A stretch of 64,000 nucleotides of DNA from Pseudorhodobacter aquimaris (GCF_001202025.1 NZ_LGHS01000046.1:62001-126000); one strand, 5' to 3'; positions 52,975 to 62,912 are shown, counted from the stretch's first letter. A program made the numbers and translations. The notes: generated from the sequence alone by a model not told the origin.

Positions 52975-54116
52975 ATGACACGTGACCCAGAACCATTTAT
53001 TGCCGCAGCACGCAATCTGTCCGAAAGCTGCGGCGTAAAACCAGAAAACGGGCAGGAACGGAAGTTTACAGACGCGCTTTTGGCGCAAATGCGCGTGGAT
53101 AATTTGTTATCGGTTGCAATGTCGCCGCAATATGGCGGGCCAGGCTTGGCGCTTGCCGATATAGCGCGGATCACCTTTGAAATCGGAAAGCAAGACGGAT
53201 CTGCTGGCTTGATATATGCGATGCACAGCAGCCAGGCCCTATGCGTCGCGCATCATGGTAGGGGCGCATATTTCAACGTACTTTGCGCCAGAATTGTGGA
53301 TGATGAGCTGTTGATCGCCTCGGGTACCTCGGAAAAGGGCCGGGCGGTGATATTCTGAACTCGCTTTGTTCAGTGGACGGGCCTGCCGATGGGCCAAAGA
53401 CAATCACCAAATCCAGCCCCAATATTTCTTATATCAATCATGCCGACCTGATTCTGGTCACCGCCAATGGCACAGATACGTCAGGTCGCAAAAGACAGCG
53501 TCTTGTTGCCGCAAAGGTGGACAGGGATGCCTTCATCTCTGCCCATGAGACCAAAATGCTGGGCATGCGCGGTATTTTGAATGCGCCTTGGGATTTCACG
53601 GTGCGCTTTGGCAATGAGGCGATTTTCGATGAGGATTTTGCCGTGATTGCACGGTCGACCATGACGCCGGCAATTCAAATCCTCTGGGCGGCGCTTTGGT
53701 CAGGCATTGCAGATCATGCCCTTGGCAAAGCACGCAATTTTATCGCCACACAGTTAAAGCCCGATGATGAGGCCACGCAGTTCGCACGTCATGACCTAAC
53801 GCGGCTGATTAGCAAACACCAGATGATGAACGCCCTGATTTCCGAGGCACTTCGGGGTTATGAAAAAGGGGGGCAGGCTGTGGGCTTTACCCAATCGGCG
53901 CGCATTAACCGGCTTAAGGTGACGTGTTCCGAGCTGTTGATCACAATATGCCAGGGTGCTTTGCAGATCATCGGGCTACGAGGCTATGTGATGGGGGGCC
54001 CATTCACGGTGGCACAGCCTTTGGCCGATGCATTGTCCGGCCCGATAATGGTCTCTAATTACCGGTTGTCATTGAATACGATGAAGGTTGAAAACTATGT
54101 CAGTGAGGGGATTTAG
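52975..54116 (+). pseudogene. Acyl-CoA dehydrogenase, single-base frameshift
   Basis: A strong ribosome site (AGGAGGGG) precedes the ATG at 52975. Two frames together form an acyl-CoA dehydrogenase of about 380 residues. The N-terminal part ends in the wrong frame after S-G-T-S-E-K-G; the C-terminal part begins G-G-D-I-L-N-S-L-C and runs to Y-V-S-E-G-I. One base is missing near 53340-53345. The expected catalytic Glu region is not clear by eye. Homologues oxidise carrier-bound prolyl groups in pyrrole pathways; here a similar oxidation of the carrier-bound substrate is conceivable. Confidence 0.78.
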
Positions 54117-54156
54117 GGGCTTTGGCCGCGACTGGCCGACCTGAGTAAAAAAACTC

Positions 54157-54187
54157 TTGAACCTCTAGTTCCTAGAGGCGTTAGGCA
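54157..54187 (+). promoter_or_regulatory. MerR-type promoter of the P-type ATPase gene
   Basis: TTGAAC (54157-54162) and TAGGCA (54182-54187) are separated by 19 bases. The spacer contains the perfect palindrome CCTCTAG-TTC-CTAGAGG (54162-54178). An overlong spacer with a central palindrome is the signature of MerR-family activated metal promoters. The ATPase start lies 44 bases further on. Confidence 0.75.
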
Positions 54188-54230
54188 TAAGACTCAATGC
54201 GAACGATGCCTGACATTTCCGGAGAACCCA

Positions 54231-56411
54231 ATGGCCAAACCCATGCTTGAACAGACCCCGACGCGGCGCGAATGGACAGTTACCGGCATGGATTGTGGGT
54301 CATGTGCCAGCAAGATCAGGAATGCCGTGGGACGGCTGGCGGGCGTTTCTGATATCAACGTGGCCTTGATGACCGAACGGTTGAGCCTGTCACTGGACGC
54401 GGCACAGACGTCGCCTGCCAAGGTCGAAGAGGTGGTTACATCGCTTGGCTATGGGATTGTGGCCAAAGGCGCGGCACCGACGCACAACGCCCAGCAGGAA
54501 AACCAAGACCATTCCCAAAGGCATCAGCGCTGGTATCAAACGGCCAAGGGCCGCTTGGCAACCGTTACGGGAACCCTCTTATGTCTGGCGTGGGGCGTTG
54601 ATTTGCTGACCTCTTCACAAATTGGTCATTGGGCCTTTGTCGTCGCCTGTTTGATCGGGGTGACACCGGTGGCCATCCGTGCCTATGCCGCATTGCGGCT
54701 TGGTCAGCCCTTTACCATCGAAGGTTTGATGACGATTGCGGCACTTGGCGCCTTGTTCATCAATGAGGCTGAAGAGGCGGCGCTGGTTGTGTTCCTTTTT
54801 GCCGTGGGCGAGATGCTGGAAGGTGTCGCTGCCAGCAAGGCCCGCAATGGTATTCGCGCGCTGGCAGACCTTGTCCCTAAAACCGCCTTGTTAGAGGAAG
54901 ACGGGGCAACAAGCGAGGTGCCCGCCGCGCGTTTGGCCGTGGGGCAGGTCATAGTCGTGCGACCGGGTGATCGAATTCCGGCGGATGGCAATATCGTATC
55001 GGGCACCAGCGGGGTGGATGAAAGCCCCGTGACGGGCGAAAGCGTGCCGCGCAGCAAAGGGCCGGGCGACGCTGTTTTTGCAGGCTCTATCAATACCGAG
55101 GCTGTTTTGCGGGTCGCGGTGACCAAAGCCGCGCAAGACAACACGATCTCTCGTATCATCCAACTGGTCGAAGAGGCCGAGGATGCCCGCGCCCCGACCG
55201 AACGTTTCATCGACCGCTTCAGCCGGTGGTATATGCCCGCGATCGTGGGGCTTGCGGCCTTGGTCATCGTGCTGCCACCCCTTGTATTCGGTCAGCTTTG
55301 GGAGACGTGGATCTATCGCGGCCTCGCCCTTCTCTTGATCGGTTGCCCTTGCGCGTTGGTCATTTCGGTGCCCGCTTCGATCGCTTCGGCCTTGTCGGCG
55401 GGTGCGCGTCGCGGGTTGTTGATGAAGGGCGGAGCGGTGATTGAGGCGGCAGCAAAGACGACCCATGTTGCCTTTGACAAGACAGGCACCCTGACCTCTG
55501 GCCGTCCGGTGGTGACGGATGTGGTTGTCTTGGGCGATTTGGACGAACGCAAGGTTCTATCGCTTGCCGCTGCCGTAGAGGCCGGCTCCAGTCATCCCCT
55601 TGCCGCTGCCATCCGCGCGCAGGCGGCGGATACCCCCGTGATGACGGCAACGGAATCGCGACTGATCCCCGGTCGGGGCGTAGAGGCGGTGGTCGATGGC
55701 ATTAAAACCTGGGTCACCAATCCAAAATACGCGGCAGAGCATGGTGGTCTGGATGCAGTTGGATCAATGCGGGCAACGGCCCTCGAACAAGAGGGCAAGA
55801 CCGTTGCCGTATTGTACCGCGCCGACAGCCCCCTCGCCCTGTTCGCGCTGCGTGATGAGCCACGCAAGGACGCAGCAGACGCCATGCGTCAGTTGCGGGC
55901 CATGGGGATCACGCCGATTATTCTGACAGGCGACAATCCCCGCACAGCCGCCGCTATTGCGGGCGGTCTGGGTATCGCGTTTCAGGCAGAAATGATGCCC
56001 GAAACCAAATTGGCGGCGATCAAGGCCATGGGTCAATCGGGTCATGTGATGATGGTCGGAGACGGCATCAACGATGCACCAGCGCTTAAACAGGCCAGCG
56101 TCGGGGTGGCAATGGGGTCAGGCACCGACGTGGCGTTGGAAACGGCCGACGCGGCCATCTTGCGCGATCGCGTCACTGATGTACCTGCGCAAATTCGGCT
56201 GGCGCGGGGGGCGATGGCCAATATCCGTCAGAACGTCATATTGGCATTGGGGTTGAAGGCGGTGTTCCTTGTTACATCGGTTCTGGGGATTACGGGGCTT
56301 TGGATTGCCATCATGGCCGATACCGGCGCGACTGTTCTGGTGACGCTGAACGCTTTGCGCCTGTTGCGTTTGGACCCGACCCGAGAGGCCAACGACCGGA
56401 TCAGCCCTTAA
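54231..56411 (+). CDS. zntA: Zn/Cd/Pb-translocating P-type ATPase (ZntA-like)
   Basis: 726 residues: an N-terminal heavy-metal domain (G-M-D-C-G-S-C near residue 20), a T-G-E-S phosphatase loop, the membrane C-P-C in I-G-C-P-C-A-L-V, the phosphorylated D-K-T-G-T, and G-D-G-I-N-D-A-P. The last helix has A-D-T-G-A-T-V-L-V-T-L-N, the Asp of the zinc-type P1B-2 group, rather than copper-type residues. It exports divalent heavy metals from the cytoplasm. Its 3' end overlaps the converging acetyltransferase by 11 bases. Confidence 0.92.
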   Translation: MAKPMLEQTPTRREWTVTGMDCGSCASKIRNAVGRLAGVSDINVALMTERLSLSLDAAQTSPAKVEEVVTSLGYGIVAKGAAPTHNAQQENQDHSQRHQRWYQTAKGRLATVTGTLLCLAWGVDLLTSSQIGHWAFVVACLIGVTPVAIRAYAALRLGQPFTIEGLMTIAALGALFINEAEEAALVVFLFAVGEMLEGVAASKARNGIRALADLVPKTALLEEDGATSEVPAARLAVGQVIVVRPGDRIPADGNIVSGTSGVDESPVTGESVPRSKGPGDAVFAGSINTEAVLRVAVTKAAQDNTISRIIQLVEEAEDARAPTERFIDRFSRWYMPAIVGLAALVIVLPPLVFGQLWETWIYRGLALLLIGCPCALVISVPASIASALSAGARRGLLMKGGAVIEAAAKTTHVAFDKTGTLTSGRPVVTDVVVLGDLDERKVLSLAAAVEAGSSHPLAAAIRAQAADTPVMTATESRLIPGRGVEAVVDGIKTWVTNPKYAAEHGGLDAVGSMRATALEQEGKTVAVLYRADSPLALFALRDEPRKDAADAMRQLRAMGITPIILTGDNPRTAAAIAGGLGIAFQAEMMPETKLAAIKAMGQSGHVMMVGDGINDAPALKQASVGVAMGSGTDVALETADAAILRDRVTDVPAQIRLARGAMANIRQNVILALGLKAVFLVTSVLGITGLWIAIMADTGATVLVTLNALRLLRLDPTREANDRISP

Positions 56412-57009
56412 AGAAATGCGCGACCCTTTGCCTGATGAGCTCTGGTTCCATCGCGGGGTCATATCCCCCTTTGCGGGCCTCGATCATGGCGCGCCAAGGA
56501 TAGCTGAAATTGCGCTTTTCAAGGATGGCCATATGCTCTTCCATCGTTCTGATCTTGCGCGGCGGATTGCCGGCATAGACGGCCCCCCCCTCAACCGGAC
56601 CGCTGACCACGCTGCCGGCGCCGATTATGGTGTTGGGCCCGATATTCGTTCCCGGAAGGATACAAGTGCCCACCCCGATAAACACGTTGTCACCGATAAC
56701 AACAGGCCCGACGGCATCAAACGTGGTTCCATGCGCCTGATTGAGCATAATCGCCGAGCCATCGTGGCCCGACACAAAGCCGCCCGCGATCCAGACGTTA
56801 TTTCCGATCCTTGTCAGATGCGGATCCGTAAAAACAGCCGCGGGATTAATAGAGCAGTTGTCGCCCATGCTTTCAAAACCGGCATGGCGGCGCATATATT
56901 CTGTCCAGTCATCCAAAGACGGATTGCCAAATTTGCGCCAAATCTTGACATATTTTCCGTGCTCGATCGCTGATCGTCGCAAAAACTTAATCAGTAATTC
57001 TCGTAGCAT
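56401..57009 (-). CDS. Left-handed beta-helix (hexapeptide) acyltransferase
   Basis: 202 residues from an ATG at 57009. Hexapeptide repeats run from I-G-N-N-V-W-I-A-G through V-V-I-G-D-N-V-F-I-G-V-G-T-C-I-L-P-G-T-N-I-G to T-I-I-G-A-G-S-V-V, then the typical Y-A-G-N-P-P-R-K-I-R. The fold is that of O-acetyltransferases for polysaccharide or LPS sugars. It faces the zntA gene and is not clearly part of the Dlt-like operon. Confidence 0.82.
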   Translation of the reverse strand: MLRELLIKFLRRSAIEHGKYVKIWRKFGNPSLDDWTEYMRRHAGFESMGDNCSINPAAVFTDPHLTRIGNNVWIAGGFVSGHDGSAIMLNQAHGTTFDAVGPVVIGDNVFIGVGTCILPGTNIGPNTIIGAGSVVSGPVEGGAVYAGNPPRKIRTMEEHMAILEKRNFSYPWRAMIEARKGGYDPAMEPELIRQRVAHFFKG

Positions 57010-57308
57010 TCGTGTAATTCCCCAGTTTGGAGAACAGTATCGGCCCAAGGAAACATCCTCAAGTTACGCGTTAAAAACACATGCTTATTTAGGCACTTTC
57101 ACGCCCATGTCGGATATTATAAGCGCGTGGCAGTTTAATAATCGGGATATTTGCAGGTATTATTATGATGGTTCGGCTTTAAAATTCCCGTGAGGGTTTA
57201 ATTGCATTTAGCCGCCGTTATTGCAGCGGTTATGAGCGGGCCTTTGGGCTGGAAACCCCGGAAAACGGCGCGACTCCGAGATTGGCTGTGTCTGACGGCG
57301 GGTGCGCG

Positions 57309-59006
57309 TCAGGCAGGCCCGAGGCTGGGCATCAGGTCGATCAGCTCTTGGGTATAGGCGTTTTGCGGGGTTTCGAACAGCCGTTCCGTTTCCGACAACT
57401 CGCAGATCTGGCCCTTTTGCATCACGGCCACACGGTCACACATCTGGCGCACAACCGGAAGATCATGGCTGATAAACAGCACGGTCAGGTCCAAGGCATC
57501 GCGCAGATCCTTGAGCAGGTTCAGGATCTGCGCCTGAATTGAGACATCCAGCGCCGAGGTCGGCTCATCACAGATCAAAAACCTTGGCCGCGTGGCCAGC
57601 GCCCGCGCGATGGAAATCCGCTGACGTTGGCCGCCCGAAAACTCATGCGGGAATCTATCCCCTGCCGCCGCCCCCAGCCCGACAATCGTCAGCAGATCAC
57701 CGACGATCTTTTGCGTCTCGGCCCCCGAGCCTGCAAGGCGGTTGTGGTGGATCGGCTCGGCCACAATATCACGCACCCGCATCCGCGGATTGAGCGAGGA
57801 GAACGGGTCCTGAAAAATCATCTGGATCTGACGGCGCAGCGCCTGCCGGTCGTGTGACCCTTGCCGCGCGGCGATATCCTGCCCGTCGAACAGAATCTGC
57901 CCGGTATCGGGGGGATGGATGCCCGCAATCATCCGCGCAACGGTGGATTTGCCGCTGCCGGATTCACCCACAAGGCCCAGCACCTCACCGCGCGCAATGT
58001 CAAAAGTGACCCCCTTGACCGCATCGACATAGCGCCGGTTGCGCGGCAGGATCGCGTTTTTGGTCAGGAACCGAATGCCAAGGCCCTTGACCGACAGCAG
58101 CGGTTTTGTGCTTGCACCCGTCCCGACGTCCGGTGCCTTGCTGCGCAGCCATGTGCTTGTAAGGGAAAGGTCGGGCGCGGTTTGCACATCTGCCCCTATG
58201 GGCGCATAGCTCAGGCTTGGAAAGCGGTCCAGCTTGCGATCCCCGCGCGGGACGGCGGCCAGCAGGCTTTGGGTATAGGCATGGCGCGGCGCGTGGATGA
58301 TCTGCTGGGTTGGCCCTTCCTCGACGACCTCGCCGTGATACATCACCGCCACGCGGTCGGCAGTCTGGGCGATCACCCCCATGTCATGGGTCACAAGGAT
58401 AACGCCCACGCCGCGCTCCTTCACCAGATTGCACAGCAGGTCAAGGATCTGCGCCTGAACCGAGACATCCAGTGCCGTTGTCGGCTCATCCGCGATGATC
58501 AGATCGGGGTCGGAGCAAAGCGCCAGCGCGATCACTACCCGCTGCCGCATCCCGCCGGAAAACTGATGCGGATATTGGTCGACACGGGTTTCAGGCTCCC
58601 GGATGCCGACCTGATCCAGCAGGTCAACCGCCTTGCCCCGCGCCTCGGGCGGGGTCAGGCGGTGATGGGTGCGCAGGGTTTCAACCAGCTGCTGCCCGAC
58701 GGTATAAAGCGGGTTGAGACTGGTCAGCGGGTCCTGGAAAATCATCGAGACCCGCGCCCCCAGCAGATCGGGGATGGATGTGGTATCCGTCCCGTCCAAG
58801 AGGATACGCCCGCCCGCAACATGGCCCGGCCGGTCCAAAAGCCCCATGATCGCGGTGCCGATGGTGGATTTCCCCGCGCCCGATTCCCCGACCAGCCCGA
58901 GGATCTCACCGCGTTCCAGCGTCAGGGTCACATCGCGCACGGCGGTGAAGGTCGCTTTGCGGCCGGGGTATTCAACCGTCAGGTTCTGGATGGAAAGCAA
59001 TGTCAT
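57309..59006 (-). CDS. Fused double ABC ATPase (DppD-DppF type)
   Basis: 565 residues, two complete ATPase domains. The first has G-E-S-G-A-G-K-S-T, F-S-G-G-M-R-Q-R and L-I-I-A-D-E-P-T; the second, from about residue 305, has G-E-S-G-S-G-K-S-T, F-S-G-G-Q-R-Q-R and L-I-C-D-E-P-T. Each ends with an oligopeptide-type extension. It powers the dipeptide-type permeases upstream. In E. coli the two units are separate genes; the fusion is common in alphaproteobacteria. Confidence 0.92.
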   Translation of the reverse strand: MTLLSIQNLTVEYPGRKATFTAVRDVTLTLERGEILGLVGESGAGKSTIGTAIMGLLDRPGHVAGGRILLDGTDTTSIPDLLGARVSMIFQDPLTSLNPLYTVGQQLVETLRTHHRLTPPEARGKAVDLLDQVGIREPETRVDQYPHQFSGGMRQRVVIALALCSDPDLIIADEPTTALDVSVQAQILDLLCNLVKERGVGVILVTHDMGVIAQTADRVAVMYHGEVVEEGPTQQIIHAPRHAYTQSLLAAVPRGDRKLDRFPSLSYAPIGADVQTAPDLSLTSTWLRSKAPDVGTGASTKPLLSVKGLGIRFLTKNAILPRNRRYVDAVKGVTFDIARGEVLGLVGESGSGKSTVARMIAGIHPPDTGQILFDGQDIAARQGSHDRQALRRQIQMIFQDPFSSLNPRMRVRDIVAEPIHHNRLAGSGAETQKIVGDLLTIVGLGAAAGDRFPHEFSGGQRQRISIARALATRPRFLICDEPTSALDVSIQAQILNLLKDLRDALDLTVLFISHDLPVVRQMCDRVAVMQKGQICELSETERLFETPQNAYTQELIDLMPSLGPA

Positions 59007-59015
59007 GGTCTCTCC

Positions 59016-59945
59016 TCAACGCAGTTTCGGATCAAGCACATCACGCAGCCAATCCCCCAGAAGGTTGACCGAAAGCACCAGAAGCGCCAGCGTCAGCCCC
59101 GGATAGATCAGCATCCAGCGTTCGCCCGAAAAGATGAAATCATTGCCGATGCGAATGAGCGTGCCCAGCGACGGCTCCCCCGCCGGAATACCAAGGCCAA
59201 GAAAGCTGAGCGTGGCCTCGCCCAAAATCGCCACACCAAGGTTGATCGTGGCGATCACTAGGACCGGCCCCATTACATTGGGCAGGATATGACGCGCCAA
59301 AATCGCGCCCGATCCACGCCCAATGACCTGTGCCGCCAAAACATATTCGCGGCTTTTCTCAACCATGGTAGAGGCGCGCACGGTCCGGGCTACCTGTGGC
59401 CAGATCGACAGGGCCATCGCGATGATGATCACGACGATGGCCATCTCGCTATGCTGGTCGCGGGTCATGAAACTGCGGGTGACGCCGTCGATCAGAAGGG
59501 CCACCATAATGGCGGGAAAGGTCATCTGGATATCGACGATCCGCATGATGACCGCATCCACCAGCCCGCCGAAATAGCCCGCGATCAGGCCAAAGGTCAC
59601 CCCCGCACAAACCGCCAGCGCAACCGAGATTGCGCCGACAAAAACCGAGGTGCGCGTACCGTAAAGGATGGTGGAGAACAGATCCCGCCCCTGATCATCG
59701 GTGCCCAGCAAAAACGCCGGATCGCCGCCGCTTTGCCACGCAGGCGGAATCAGCGCGTTGAACAGATCAATCGAGGCCTTGTCGAACGGATCAAAGGGCG
59801 CAATCCACGGCGCCAGCATTGCTGCACCGATCATCAGCACCAGTATGAGCCCCGCAAGGACCGTCAGCGGCGAGCGGCGGAATTTATAGCCCGCGTCGCT
59901 GTCATAGGCGCGCAGGAACAGGTTGGGGCGTTGCTCAGGTGTCAT
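59016..59945 (-). CDS. Dipeptide-type ABC permease (DppC-like)
   Basis: 309 residues, N-terminal OppC_N segment and about six helices; the permease motif is E-Y-V-L-A-A-Q-V-I-G-R-G-S-G-A-I-L-A-R-H. It lies six bases after the DppB-like gene and nine before the double ATPase. Confidence 0.9.
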   Translation of the reverse strand: MTPEQRPNLFLRAYDSDAGYKFRRSPLTVLAGLILVLMIGAAMLAPWIAPFDPFDKASIDLFNALIPPAWQSGGDPAFLLGTDDQGRDLFSTILYGTRTSVFVGAISVALAVCAGVTFGLIAGYFGGLVDAVIMRIVDIQMTFPAIMVALLIDGVTRSFMTRDQHSEMAIVVIIIAMALSIWPQVARTVRASTMVEKSREYVLAAQVIGRGSGAILARHILPNVMGPVLVIATINLGVAILGEATLSFLGLGIPAGEPSLGTLIRIGNDFIFSGERWMLIYPGLTLALLVLSVNLLGDWLRDVLDPKLR

Positions 59946-59951
59946 GTCGCC

Positions 59952-60923
59952 TCACTTGGATGACATCCGCAAACGCGGATCGACAAGGAAATACAACAGA
60001 TCGACCAAGAGGTTGATCGAGACGAAAATCAGCGCGACCAGCAAAAGATAGGCTGACATAACCGGAATATCGACGGTGGAGATCGCCTGAATGAACAACA
60101 GCCCGATGCCCGGCCATTGAAACACGCTTTCGGTGACGATGCCAAAGGCGATGATCGACCCCAGTTGCAGCCCCGCGATGGTCATCACCGGCACAAGTGT
60201 ATTTTTCAGGGCATGACCGTAATGGATGCGGGTCTTGGAGATGCCCCGCGCACGGGCGAACTTGATGTAATCGCTGCGCATGACCTCCAGTATCTCGGCC
60301 CGCACCAGACGCATGATAAAGGTCATCTGGAACAGCCCCAACGTGCAGGCGGGCAGGATGATGGAATGCCAGCCCGAGGGGGTCAAAAGCCCCGTGGTCC
60401 ACCAGCCCAGATCAACGGTATCGCCGCGCCCGAAGGTGGGAAAGGCGCCCAGCTCCACCCCAAAAATCAGGATCAGCATGATGCCGATGAAAAACGTCGG
60501 CAAGGAGATCCCCGCCAGCGAAAAGATCAAGAACGCCCGCGACAGCCAGCTTTCGGGTTTTAGCCCCGCATAGACCCCCATCGGAATCCCAACCAGAAGC
60601 GCCAGCCCGAAGGCGATCAGGCTCAGCTCTATCGAGGCAGGCAGCCGGTCGGCCAGAAGGGCTGCAACGGGGCGGCCCAACTGATAGGAGAGGCCGAAAT
60701 CGCCGTGTAGCGCGCGCATCACGAATTGCGCGAATTGCGTAGGCAGGGGATCGTTCAGCCCCAAGGCCTCTCGCAGGGCGGTGCGATCCTCCATCGTGGT
60801 GTCGATGCTGACCATCTGCGCCACGGGATCACCGGCGAAACGGAACATGACAAAGGCAAGGAAGGCGACCACAAGCAACAGCAATGCGGCCTGCAAAAGG
60901 CGTTCCAGCAAGAAGCGGATCAT
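59952..60923 (-). CDS. Dipeptide-type ABC permease (DppB-like)
   Basis: 323 residues. The start R-F-L-L-E-R-L-L-Q-A and F-R-F-A-G-D-P-V-A-Q are typical of DppB/OppB, as is D-Y-I-K-F-A-R-A-R-G-I-S. It pairs with the DppC-like protein. Confidence 0.9.
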   Translation of the reverse strand: MIRFLLERLLQAALLLLVVAFLAFVMFRFAGDPVAQMVSIDTTMEDRTALREALGLNDPLPTQFAQFVMRALHGDFGLSYQLGRPVAALLADRLPASIELSLIAFGLALLVGIPMGVYAGLKPESWLSRAFLIFSLAGISLPTFFIGIMLILIFGVELGAFPTFGRGDTVDLGWWTTGLLTPSGWHSIILPACTLGLFQMTFIMRLVRAEILEVMRSDYIKFARARGISKTRIHYGHALKNTLVPVMTIAGLQLGSIIAFGIVTESVFQWPGIGLLFIQAISTVDIPVMSAYLLLVALIFVSINLLVDLLYFLVDPRLRMSSK

Positions 60924-60984
60924 GGGGTTCTCCGGGACATCAGGCGGCCCGCAAAACAGATGCGGGCCGCGATTGAAGGGGCGG

Positions 60985-62616
60985 TTACTCTGGCATCACG
61001 ACATAGCGCCAGTCAAAGACGTTATCGGCACGGATCTGAAGGTCGACCTTGTCGCGGATCCCCCAAGCGGCCCATGTCTGATGCAGTGGCAGATAGGCGA
61101 CATCCTCGGTGGTGATGGTCCATGCCTCGTTGATCAGGGCGTTGCGCTTGTCCTCATCCGTCTCGATCAGGATCTCATTGGCAAGGCGATCGATCTCGGG
61201 GTTGCAATAGCCGCCGAAATTAGATTTACCGGCGATGATCTGGCCCTGATCCTCGGGCGCCCAGATGGCGCTGTTTTCATCGGCGCGCGGGCACATATGT
61301 AGCGAATAAAGCGCGATATGGCTGTCGAGGCTGGCGGGCGTGGTGCCCAGCATCGCCATGCCGAAATCCATATTGGGGGCCAGGATCGCCTCCAGATATT
61401 GCGCCTTGGCCTGCACATTGGCCTGCGCATCAATGCCCACCTTGGCCAGCATATTTGACACGGCAAGACAGATCGCCTCATCGTTCACATACATGTTGTT
61501 GGAACATTGGAAAGTAAAGGAGAACCCGTCGGCATAGCCCGCCTCGGCCAGCAGTTCCTTTGACCGTTCAACATCATAGTCATAGCGTTTGAACGTATCG
61601 GAATAGCCGTTCACACCGGGGGCAACCATCAGGGCTGCGGGCGTGGCCCGACCGCGCAGGATACGGGCGTGGATCGTTTCAATGTCAATCGCGCGGTAGA
61701 TCGCCTCACGCACGCGGCGATCCTTGAGGGGGTTTTCCTCCAGACCCGAACCCGGCAGGGTGTCGCGCCACTGGTTCATCGTCAGATACATGGTGCGCAC
61801 TTCCGGTCCGGCCTTGATGCCTGCATTGGGCGCGGCCTCGATCCGGGCGATATCCTGTACCGAGATCGGGAAGACCACATCAAGCTGTTCGGACAAAAGG
61901 GCGGCCACCCGTGTCGCGGCATTGGGGACGGGGGTATATTCCACATCCGAAATATTCATCGGCACGCTGCCCTTGCCCCACCAGCCGTCATAGGCGGTCA
62001 GCGTGGTTTTTACGCCCGGCTCACGGGTTTCAACCCGAAAGGGGCCGGTGCCGTTTTCATGCAGGGTGGCATAGCTTTCCTCGGCGGCGGCCTTATCGGC
62101 ATTGCCGATATTGTTCGCCTCGGCCCAATCGCGGTTCATGATGTACCAGTTGGCCCAGGTGTAATGCAGGATCGGGTTCGGCTCGGTGGTGATGAAATCA
62201 ACGGTGTGATCATCGACGGCAACCACCTCGGTATCCGCGGCCAGACGGTTCTTGAAATCGGAGGCGCCTGCGCGCACCCGCTCGGCACTGTAAATCACGT
62301 CATCGGCGGTAAAGGGGGTGCCGTCGTGGAAGGTCACATCCTTGCGCAGGTGGAACCGCCAGTGTGTGGGGGAGAGCAGCTCCCAGCTTTCGGCCAATGC
62401 GGGCTGGATCGACAGGTCCGGCGCGCGGCGGATCAGCCCTTCATAGACATTGCCCAGAAACCCCGAGGTAAAGACCTCTTCGACCACATAGGGGTCCATC
62501 GTTACCGCATCCCCCTGTGCCGCGAACCGCAGGGTCTGCGCGCTTGACGCAAATGGGACAAGCGCCAGCGCAGTTACGAGGCAAAGTGACGAGAGGGGTT
62601 TGTGGGTCATAAGCAT
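60985..62616 (-). CDS. Extracellular solute-binding protein family 5 (DppA-like)
   Basis: 543 residues with a signal peptide (F-A-S-S-A-Q). The SBP_bac_5 landmarks are V-Y-E-G-L-I-R, L-A-E-S-W and the characteristic F-H-L-R-K-D-V-T-F-H-D-G-T-P-F-T-A-D-D-V. It is the first gene of the ABC operon. Divergent amino-sugar kinase and SIS genes suggest an amino-sugar, chitooligosaccharide or muropeptide ligand; sequence alone would say peptide or sugar. Confidence 0.88.
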   Translation of the reverse strand: MLMTHKPLSSLCLVTALALVPFASSAQTLRFAAQGDAVTMDPYVVEEVFTSGFLGNVYEGLIRRAPDLSIQPALAESWELLSPTHWRFHLRKDVTFHDGTPFTADDVIYSAERVRAGASDFKNRLAADTEVVAVDDHTVDFITTEPNPILHYTWANWYIMNRDWAEANNIGNADKAAAEESYATLHENGTGPFRVETREPGVKTTLTAYDGWWGKGSVPMNISDVEYTPVPNAATRVAALLSEQLDVVFPISVQDIARIEAAPNAGIKAGPEVRTMYLTMNQWRDTLPGSGLEENPLKDRRVREAIYRAIDIETIHARILRGRATPAALMVAPGVNGYSDTFKRYDYDVERSKELLAEAGYADGFSFTFQCSNNMYVNDEAICLAVSNMLAKVGIDAQANVQAKAQYLEAILAPNMDFGMAMLGTTPASLDSHIALYSLHMCPRADENSAIWAPEDQGQIIAGKSNFGGYCNPEIDRLANEILIETDEDKRNALINEAWTITTEDVAYLPLHQTWAAWGIRDKVDLQIRADNVFDWRYVVMPE

Positions 62617-62912
62617 ATTCCCTGTGCTGTTGGTCGATTGGGATTATCTGTGGTTACGGTGATTTGCATCGTCAATTTTTTAGGGATGGTCAATGCCAAG
62701 GGGCAATTCCAATCGGAAGGACGGCTATGTTTCACTATATTGACTTGATAGTGATTGAAACGGCAGAATTCAAGGCAGCAATGTTTTGAGTGCTAGAGGC
62801 CGGGCATCTGTGATCGGGGGCTTGGATTTCATTTTCGGCGATTTACGCGGCTGTGTTGACGCAATACCTATTGGGATGACGTGCGGGCAAATAGATATGC
62901 TGGGGGTATCCT
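62617..62912. promoter_or_regulatory. Divergent promoter region
   Basis: 296 bases between the solute-binding protein (minus) and the kinase (plus). It is more AT-rich than its surroundings, as expected for two promoters. No clear operator was identified. Confidence 0.4.

Noticed and set aside
57861-59261. Open frame of 466 codons on the plus strand
   Set aside because: It mirrors the double ABC ATPase, whose motifs are unmistakable on the other strand.
61669-62547. Open frame of 292 codons on the plus strand
   Set aside because: It is antisense to the DppA-like gene.
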